From DAMCAP01 sp964370205 (GTDB lineage: Bacteria > Bacillota > Clostridia > Oscillospirales > Ruminococcaceae), in the NCBI GenBank assembly GCA_964370205.1, contig CAYJIK010000058.1:1-12967 (forward strand): a DNA stretch of 12,967 nt. Reading direction: 5' to 3'. Every line of letters begins with the position of its first letter. The stretch's first letter is position 1. Below, piece by piece: positions 7,004 to 11,685 of the stretch. A model generated the notes under the pieces. It saw only the letters and a list, made by a program, of their open reading frames with translations, was not told where the DNA came from and ran no database searches. A program made the position numbers and the translations under genes.

Positions 7004-7139
7004 AGAAAGGAATGGTCATAAGTTTGAAAATAAAATTTTCAAACTCACAGTTTTGTGCTCTTCGGCACAGCCTCAGTTTTTTTACATATCAAAAATATGT
7101 CAAAAAACGCACAAAACTTGCAGAAAGGAATGGTCATAA
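7004..7139 (+). repeat. Two identical 18-base direct repeats carrying a Shine-Dalgarno
   Basis: AGAAAGGAATGGTCATAA occurs at 7004-7021 and again at 7122-7139, 118 bases apart, in the 229-base gap between the HD-GYP and FecR genes. The second copy is the ribosome-binding site of the FecR lipoprotein (ATG two bases after it). The first copy is followed, at the same offset, by a TTG. A near copy (three mismatches over 22 bases) precedes dapA. The reverse complement of its end, TTATGACC, also occurs at 6961-6968. I find no terminator and no convincing promoter elsewhere in this gap, so FecR and the cyclase may be read through from upstream. Confidence 0.7.
7021..7045. repeat. Perfect 11-bp inverted repeat upstream of the FecR gene
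   Basis: AGTTTGAAAAT (7021-7031) and ATTTTCAAACT (7035-7045) are exact inverted copies around AAA. It directly follows the first 18-base repeat and is followed by a weaker TGTGC/GCACA hairpin (7054-7069) and a seven-T run (7077-7083). It could be an operator or an mRNA hairpin hiding the TTG at 7024; AT-rich stems are weak, so this is uncertain. Confidence 0.5.
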
Positions 7140-7188
7140 TTATGGGCAGTACACTAAAGGGTTCTCCGGCACAGAAGAAGAGCATTAA
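7024..7188 (+). CDS. Candidate small basic ORF (54 codons, TTG start), low support
   Basis: Starting at TTG 7024 an open frame of 54 codons ends at TAA 7186-7188, running 47 bases into the FecR gene in another frame. Its only support is the AAAGGA-containing 18-base repeat, placed at exactly the spacing used by the FecR start. The product would be basic and Lys-rich in the middle (QKYVKKRTKL at 23-32) and resembles nothing I recognise. The TTG lies inside a perfect inverted repeat. It may be a leader ORF, or simply a by-product of a duplicated ribosome-binding segment. Confidence 0.15.
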   Translation: MKIKFSNSQFCALRHSLSFFTYQKYVKKRTKLAERNGHNYGQYTKGFSGTEEEH

Positions 7189-8278
7189 ATCGGTCACAGC
7201 AGCAGCTATGGTTTTACTGCTTTTATTTGTTAGCGGTTGCACGCCAAACACCCCCACCCCGTCAGCTGAAAGTTCGGGAGGGACCGTACTGGAGCACGAC
7301 TTACAGCAGGTGGTGCAGATAGGCGGTGAAACGGCAGACGTTATGCGGCTTATGGAATTTGACGGCGAGGTGACAGTCACTGACAATGAAGGGGACGACA
7401 TAACGCCTACAGAAGGCATACGTCTACACAGCGGCTACACAGTCGCCACAGCGGAAAGTTCCCACGCTTACATAAGCCTTGACGACAGTAAAGCGATAAA
7501 ATTGGATGAGATGTCCGTTTCACTGATTGAGGATAAGGATAAGCAACTACTCATCACACTGGAGAGCGGAGAACTATTCTTCAATGTCACAAAGCCACTT
7601 GAAGAAGACGAAACCATGCAGATACAAACCTCCAACATGATGACAGGCATACGTGGAACTTCAGGGTATGTGACTTCTCACATTGTAGACAACTCCAATG
7701 TCAGCTCTACAACTATACTGACAGGCAAGGTGGTTGTCAGCAGTCTGGACGACGAACAACCGACTGAAACCGCCTTAGAGTCAGGTAATACCGCTGTCTA
7801 CGATGACCGTGAAGAGCAAATCGACATAGCCGAAACAAAGGAAAGCGATGTGCCGAAATTTGTCAAAAACGCTATAGAGGATGACGACGACCTCCGTGAA
7901 GAGCTCGAAGAGTCGGACGACTTTGACCTTGATGAGCTATTGTCCGACGACGATGACGAAAACGACGATGACGAAAACGACGAAGACAAGGACGATAATC
8001 AAGATGGCGAAAACGACGACGATGACGACGACGGCAATCCGTCAAGCGAAGCAGGAGATATAGACAAACCATCCTCCAACACAGAAGACAGCACGTCCGA
8101 CAATGATGGCAATGACGAAAATGATAGTGACGACGACAACGACGAAAATTCAGACGAGGACAATGATAAACCAGATAGCGATAAACCAACAACTTTCACC
8201 TACAATAACAGCTCGAGTATTCCCACAAACGGACGCACAGAAGGAAGCAATCAAAGCAATGACGATGACGACGACTAG
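7142..8278 (+). CDS. FecR-domain lipoprotein with long acidic tail
   Basis: Predicted surface lipoprotein of 378 residues. The N-terminus has a basic stretch (QKKSIKS), a hydrophobic core at about 18-30 and a lipobox VSGC with Cys33 as the lipidation site. Residues about 70-205 look like a FecR domain: GEVTVTDNEGDDITPTEG, a beta-rich core, SGELFFNV (142-149), TGIRGTSGYV (168-177) and ILTGKVVVSS (192-201). Residues about 246-345 are almost all Asp, Glu, Asn and Ser; one segment (284-292, DDNQDGEND) resembles a DxNxDGxxD calcium loop. The C-terminus is Ser/Asn-rich and again ends in Asp. ATG 7142 has AAAGGA 11 bases upstream; longer in-frame starts would disrupt the signal peptide. It lies 51 bases before the CHASE2 cyclase, whose sensor would face the same side of the membrane, so a ligand-presenting or regulatory partnership is likely but unproven. 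Confidence 0.85.
   Translation: MGSTLKGSPAQKKSIKSVTAAAMVLLLLFVSGCTPNTPTPSAESSGGTVLEHDLQQVVQIGGETADVMRLMEFDGEVTVTDNEGDDITPTEGIRLHSGYTVATAESSHAYISLDDSKAIKLDEMSVSLIEDKDKQLLITLESGELFFNVTKPLEEDETMQIQTSNMMTGIRGTSGYVTSHIVDNSNVSSTTILTGKVVVSSLDDEQPTETALESGNTAVYDDREEQIDIAETKESDVPKFVKNAIEDDDDLREELEESDDFDLDELLSDDDDENDDDENDEDKDDNQDGENDDDDDDGNPSSEAGDIDKPSSNTEDSTSDNDGNDENDSDDDNDENSDEDNDKPDSDKPTTFTYNNSSSIPTNGRTEGSNQSNDDDDD
7877..8176 (+). repeat. Low-complexity GAC/GAT/GAA coding repeat (acidic tail)
   Basis: About 300 bases dominated by GAC, GAT, GAA and AAC codons, including a repeated GACGAAAACGACG unit near 7956 and 7971. It encodes the Asp/Glu/Asn-rich tail of the FecR lipoprotein. Repeats of this kind can change length by slippage. 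Long Ser/Arg-rich open frames on the other strand are artefacts of this bias. Confidence 0.8.
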
Positions 8279-8329
8279 AAAACTCGAGGCTAATCAAATC
8301 TATCACATCAAACAGCAGAGGACACCAAA

Positions 8330-10147
8330 ATGAACAAACACACAAACCGTCTCTTTGTCACCACCCTAGCATTTGTAGGGGCTACACTCATAGGACTATT
8401 GCTGAGCTTAGATATGGTTTTAACCTTATCTCACCGACTGTCCGACAGTGTGTACCAAAAGCACAGCTCACCAAACCCCGAGATTGTGATAATAGGTATG
8501 GACGAAAGGGCGATAGAAGCTTACGGTAACATGCCATGGCCTCGTGATATCATGGCGGAAGCTATAGAGTATCTGAATAAGGACAGTGAGAAAAAGCCGG
8601 CCGTCATCGGGATAGACACGCTATACACCGTAGAAGGTGACCCTGTAGCGGATAGCAAACTGGTTGAAGCGGTGGGAAACGCAGACAATGTTGTAACTGC
8701 AGCTTATGTGAAGTTCGGTAGTGAAATAGTAACGCTGTCTGACAGCTCTTTCTATATGGATAATCAGTCAGTACTGCTTGTGGAGATGCCGTTTGACGCC
8801 CTCGCCGATGTTTCCGCAGTTGGGCACATTAACGCCATACCCGACACTGACAGCCTACTTCGACATGTGCTGACTGACATCGAGATAACGGACGAAAACT
8901 ATCTACCATCCTTCAGCCAAGCGATCTATGCTCAGTATCTGAAGAGTATGGGGGAAGAAGTTCCTGAGAGTTTGCTTAACAGCGAAGAGCTTGTGCACTA
9001 CCTCCCCTTCACTTCACGCCCCGGGTCATACAGCGACGGTTTTTCTGTTGTTGACTTGGTTGATGGCACACTGGACCCGGATATTTTCGCAGGTAAAATA
9101 GTACTTATCGGCCCTTACGCCCCGGGCATGAACGACGAGCATTTGACAGCTATAGACCATACCGAAGCGATGTTCGGAGTCGAATATCAAGGAAACGCCG
9201 TCGCTGCACATATGACAGACAGTTTTAAGAGCGATGTTGCAATGTTCCCCCAACAGCTTATTCTGTTTGTGCTCTCCTTTGCCTTGCTACTATACTTTAG
9301 GGGCAAAAAGGTGCTTCATTCTACAGTAGTCTGGGTTTCAATTTCACTATTATGGTGGCTTTTATGCTTAGCGGTGTGGCAGATGGGTTATGTACTGCAT
9401 GTTCTCTATGTCCCCACTGCCGTGACGATATGTTACATAGTTTCAATAGCGCTTAACTACATCAAGGCACTGGTGGAAAAGCGCCGGATAGTAAAGAACT
9501 TCTCACGCTACCTATCCCCCTCCGTTGTTTCAGAACTTACCGATGCAGATGACGACTCTATCCAACTCGGCGGAAAACCCGCAGATATCGCCGTAATGTT
9601 CGTGGACATACGAGGATTTACCGCCTTTTCCGAAGCACTCCCCGCTACAGAGGTAGCGGACATATTAAACAGGTATCTAACGCTAATGAGCGAGTGCATA
9701 TTCAAGTATGGCGGAACGCTTGACAAGTTTATAGGCGACGGCGCAATGGCGTTTTGGGGCGCACCGTTTCCGCAGGAGGACGTTGCACTTCGTGCTGTAC
9801 AGGCGGCTTTGGACTTAATTGAGATGACAAACGACCTAAACACAGAGATAAAATCGACCTACTCTCATGCTATCGGTATCGGCGTTGGCATTAACTACGG
9901 CACCGCCGTCATAGGCAACTTTGGCTCGCCAACTCGCATGGACTACACAGCCATCGGTGACACTGTAAACGTAGCCGCACGACTTGAGTCTATAGCTACA
10001 CACAGCTGTATACTGGTGAGCGAAACAGTTAAAGACCTACTCGAAGGTCGTGTGACATTTTCGTCGATAGGCACAGAAGTAAAGCTAAAGGGCAAAAGCA
10101 AGCCGATGGAAGTGTTTAAAGTTGAAGAGATTATCCGCCGATACTAA
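8330..10147 (+). CDS. CHASE2-domain membrane adenylate cyclase (class III)
   Basis: Predicted receptor cyclase of 605 residues making cAMP from ATP. A transmembrane segment (about 8-30) is followed by an extracytoplasmic CHASE2 domain (about 35-300; IVIIGMDERAIEAYGNMPWPRD, AVIGIDTLY, GKIVLIGPYAPG), then three membrane helices (about 305-323, 331-352, 355-378), a short linker (RRIVKNFSRYLSP) and a C-terminal class III catalytic domain (about 415-600). Metal ligands are Asp426 (MFVDIRGFTAFSE) and Asp470 (FIGDGAMAFWGAP). Lys466 and Thr540 occupy the base-specifying positions and fit adenine. Asn547 and Arg551 (GDTVNVAARLES) are the transition-state pair. All catalytic residues are present. ATG 8330 has AGAGGA seven bases upstream. 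Last gene of the signalling cluster, with a strong terminator after it. Confidence 0.95.
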   Translation: MNKHTNRLFVTTLAFVGATLIGLLLSLDMVLTLSHRLSDSVYQKHSSPNPEIVIIGMDERAIEAYGNMPWPRDIMAEAIEYLNKDSEKKPAVIGIDTLYTVEGDPVADSKLVEAVGNADNVVTAAYVKFGSEIVTLSDSSFYMDNQSVLLVEMPFDALADVSAVGHINAIPDTDSLLRHVLTDIEITDENYLPSFSQAIYAQYLKSMGEEVPESLLNSEELVHYLPFTSRPGSYSDGFSVVDLVDGTLDPDIFAGKIVLIGPYAPGMNDEHLTAIDHTEAMFGVEYQGNAVAAHMTDSFKSDVAMFPQQLILFVLSFALLLYFRGKKVLHSTVVWVSISLLWWLLCLAVWQMGYVLHVLYVPTAVTICYIVSIALNYIKALVEKRRIVKNFSRYLSPSVVSELTDADDDSIQLGGKPADIAVMFVDIRGFTAFSEALPATEVADILNRYLTLMSECIFKYGGTLDKFIGDGAMAFWGAPFPQEDVALRAVQAALDLIEMTNDLNTEIKSTYSHAIGIGVGINYGTAVIGNFGSPTRMDYTAIGDTVNVAARLESIATHSCILVSETVKDLLEGRVTFSSIGTEVKLKGKSKPMEVFKVEEIIRRY

Positions 10148-10160
10148 TGCGCAAAAATAT

Positions 10161-10200
10161 AAAGGGGATGCAGACACTTCTTTCTGCATCCCCTTTTTTG
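10161..10200. terminator. Strong bidirectional intrinsic terminator between cyclase and ybaK
   Basis: AAAGGGGATGCAG (10161-10173) pairs perfectly with CTGCATCCCCTTT (10184-10196) around a 10-base loop, followed by a T-run (10194-10199) on the plus strand. On the minus strand the same stem is followed by TTTATATTTTTG. It lies 13 bases after the cyclase stop and just downstream of ybaK, so it can serve both converging genes. Confidence 0.92.
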
Positions 10201-10210
10201 ACGGTCAAAA

Positions 10211-10687
10211 CTAGTCTGTAAGGTCGGCAAATGTAGCCTCGATAAACTCGCACAACCTTTCAGCGTTTAGGACAATCTGCGCACCCCTCACCCCGGCGCT
10301 CACCGCTATAACGTCAAACAGCACCGCCGTCTCGTCAATGTATGTGGGATACAGCTTTTTCATACCAATAGGCGAGCAACCACCCCTGACATATCCCGTA
10401 AGTGGTAACAACTCCTTCAGCGCTATCATATCCACCTTCTTGTTTCCGCTTACAGCGGCCGCTTTTTTAAGGTTGAGTTCCGCCCCCACAGGAACACAAA
10501 ACACATTAACACCGTTTTTATCCCCCACTGTCACCAATGTTTTAAACACTTCATCAGCAGTAAACCCTATTTCCACAGCCACCTCACCACCGTCTGTGCT
10601 TTCCCCTCTCACCACATACTCCTTGACGTCGTAAGGTATATCAGCCGCTTCAAGCATTCGCATAGCGTTAGTTTTCTTTATCTTCAT
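10211..10687 (-). CDS. ybaK: Cys-tRNA(Pro)/aminoacyl-tRNA deacylase, YbaK/EbsC family
   Basis: Trans-acting editing enzyme that hydrolyses mischarged Cys-tRNA(Pro) and related errors; cytosolic, stand-alone. At 158 residues it has the normal family length. The block EVFKTLV (46-52) carries Lys49, matching the essential Lys of YbaK, and GYVRGGCSPIGMKKLYPTYID (98-118) is the family's most conserved loop. The C-terminal VSAGVRGAQIVLNAERL is also typical. Its ATG has no good Shine-Dalgarno of its own; the start overlaps by ATGA the stop of an 11-codon leader ORF that has one, suggesting translational coupling. Convergent with the cyclase gene across the shared terminator. Confidence 0.94.
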   Translation of the reverse strand: MKIKKTNAMRMLEAADIPYDVKEYVVRGESTDGGEVAVEIGFTADEVFKTLVTVGDKNGVNVFCVPVGAELNLKKAAAVSGNKKVDMIALKELLPLTGYVRGGCSPIGMKKLYPTYIDETAVLFDVIAVSAGVRGAQIVLNAERLCEFIEATFADLTD

Positions 10688-10719
10688 AACAACACAAGTA
10701 CAGGATTAGAAACCCTCAT
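10684..10719 (-). CDS. Candidate 11-residue leader peptide ORF coupled to ybaK
   Basis: ATG at 10719 reads MRVSNPVLVLL and stops at TGA 10686-10684, overlapping the ybaK ATG as ATGA. The sequence AGAAAGGA lies six bases upstream of this ATG, an ideal Shine-Dalgarno. A second in-frame ATG at 10725 would add two residues but sits directly on that element. It may be a leader that delivers ribosomes to ybaK. The peptide has one Pro and no Cys, so attenuation by the ybaK tRNA substrates is not obvious. Confidence 0.45.
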   Translation of the reverse strand: MRVSNPVLVLL

Positions 10720-10840
10720 GTACATTCCTTTCTACTCTAACATCACCATTTAACATACTTAATAATTTTACAAATATTTTACGGCAGTTTTCCAAGTGAA
10801 AAACCACACTATTTATACAGTGCTATGTGCATAGGGTAAC

Positions 10841-10878
10841 TGATATTATCCTAAGCATAACTAAAACCAATAATATCA
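10841..10878. repeat. 9-bp inverted repeat overlapping the ybaK promoter (operator-like)
   Basis: TGATATTAT (10841-10849) and its exact complement ATAATATCA (10870-10878) flank 20 bases. The right arm coincides with the extended -10 box of the putative ybaK promoter; the left arm lies downstream of its predicted start point near 10863. Such placement suits a repressor site, but AT-rich arms of this length could also be chance. A nearby CTATG-TG-CATAG (10823-10834) is a second small palindrome. Confidence 0.35.
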
Positions 10879-10897
10879 CAACAAGCTGTAATGTCAA
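10870..10897 (-). promoter_or_regulatory. Putative ybaK promoter (consensus -35, extended -10)
   Basis: On the minus strand a perfect TTGACA (10892-10897) is followed after 16 bases by TATTAT (10870-10875) with TG one base upstream. It points at the ybaK leader ORF, giving an untranslated leader of about 140 bases. The rest of that leader (10740-10860) is AT-rich with no recognised RNA element. Confidence 0.65.
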
Positions 10898-10994
10898 TTA
10901 GAATATACCTGTAACATGGAGTGAACTAAAGATTCAACGATAGGCATGTTAAGTTTTATGTATAATTATGCATTACCAATTTATGAAAAAACTA

Positions 10995-11023
10995 TTGCGT
11001 TTATAATAACAAACTGTTATAAT
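10995..11023 (+). promoter_or_regulatory. Putative promoter of the small HD-domain gene
   Basis: TTGCGT (10995-11000), a 17-base spacer and a perfect TATAAT (11018-11023) with TG one base upstream (extended -10, the same TGTTATAAT as at 4569-4577). The start would be near 11030, leaving a leader of about 107 bases that contains a TACTG-TGA-CAGTA mini-hairpin (11033-11045) and a direct repeat AAGTTACTG (near 11029 and 11103). Confidence 0.65.
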
Positions 11024-11136
11024 ACAAAAAGTTACTGTGACAGTACACCATCTAAACAAAACAACTTACACCCTTACATAAATTGTCTTACCGTTACAGA
11101 GCAAGTTACTGGTAGGAAGGAGCTTTTCCCCCTTAT

Positions 11137-11619
11137 ATGAACGAGATAAACACAGAATTCAGTGAGCTAACACAGGAGTTGCTAGCTAACCCCCTTGTAC
11201 AGAGGATGAGCGAGATGAAACAACATTCAGACGCAGCAAACCTGCTGGAGCACTCACTGTACACCGCATACGTAGCATACAAGCTATGCGGCATATTTAA
11301 CCTTAACACAGAGGAAACAGTCCGTGGCGCACTTCTCCACGATTTTCGTTTGGAAGAAGACCCAAGCGCACTATCCTTATTTACACACAGCGGTCTTGCC
11401 GTTAAACAGGCGGCGGAAAACTTTGACCTAAGCGAACTTGAGAAGGACATTATCAGGTCGCATATGTGGCCTGTCACTCCGCTGAAATTCCCAAAATCCA
11501 AAGAAGCGCTTATTGTAAACCTAGCCGATACATACTGCGCCACAATTGAGTTTTTGCACCTGTTTAAAAAGACAAAAACCACAAAGAAAATTGTAGCGCT
11601 GTCCTCGACAGGCGTTTAA
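11137..11619 (+). CDS. Small HD-domain phosphohydrolase
   Basis: A 160-residue stand-alone HD-superfamily protein, predicted cytosolic metal-dependent phosphohydrolase of unknown substrate. It matches, by pattern, a family I associate with Firmicutes: QRMSEMKQH (22-30), His39 in LEHSLYTAYVAYKLC, His68-Asp69 in GALLHDF, His84 in LFTHSG, His109 in RSHMWPVTP and Asp131 in NLADTYC. These give the full H-HD-H-H-D ligand series. No signal peptide or membrane segment. The start ATG has a good AGGAAGGAG element but at 14 bases, longer than ideal; no alternative upstream start exists, and the ATG at 11206 would remove N-terminal family residues. It stands alone between its own promoter and terminator. 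Substrates could be nucleotides, but nothing in the sequence decides this. Confidence 0.85.
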   Translation: MNEINTEFSELTQELLANPLVQRMSEMKQHSDAANLLEHSLYTAYVAYKLCGIFNLNTEETVRGALLHDFRLEEDPSALSLFTHSGLAVKQAAENFDLSELEKDIIRSHMWPVTPLKFPKSKEALIVNLADTYCATIEFLHLFKKTKTTKKIVALSSTGV

Positions 11620-11640
11620 CAACCAAGCTACACACAAACA

Positions 11641-11680
11641 AAGCAAGAAACCTTAAAAGGCTTCTTGCTTTTTATTTTTC
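11641..11680. terminator. Intrinsic terminator between the HD gene and the MFS gene, probably bidirectional
   Basis: AAGCAAGAA (11641-11649) pairs with TTCTTGCTT (11662-11670); after one A-C mismatch the stem continues with CCT/AGG around a short loop. A T-rich tract (11669-11679) follows on the plus strand. Both flanking genes converge here, 22 bases after one stop and six bases before the other. Confidence 0.85.
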
Positions 11681-11685
11681 CCTCA

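Noticed and set aside
7046..7083. TGTGC/GCACA hairpin followed by seven T as an intrinsic terminator
   Set aside because: The stem is only about 5 bp and is separated from the T-run by seven bases, so termination is doubtful.
6913..7141. Possible c-di-GMP riboswitch upstream of FecR, suggested by the HD-GYP neighbour
   Set aside because: The paired hairpins and conserved core of the GEMM classes are not visible; only short AT-rich repeats and hairpins are present.
7055..7141. Upstream ATG that would lengthen the FecR lipoprotein by 29 residues
   Set aside because: It would bury the signal peptide and lipobox inside the protein; ATG 7142 has a clear ribosome-binding site.
7877..8176. CRISPR-like or tandem repeat array
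   Set aside because: The periodicity is codon-level low complexity in an open reading frame, without spacers or fixed repeat units.
7798..8199. Ser-rich and Arg/His-rich open frames antisense to the FecR acidic tail
   Set aside because: They are mirror products of the GAC/GAT/GAA repeat and have no start signals.
10946..11140. 64-codon open frame ahead of the HD-domain gene
   Set aside because: It lacks a Shine-Dalgarno, spans the best promoter in the region, has low-complexity AT-driven composition and matches no family I know.
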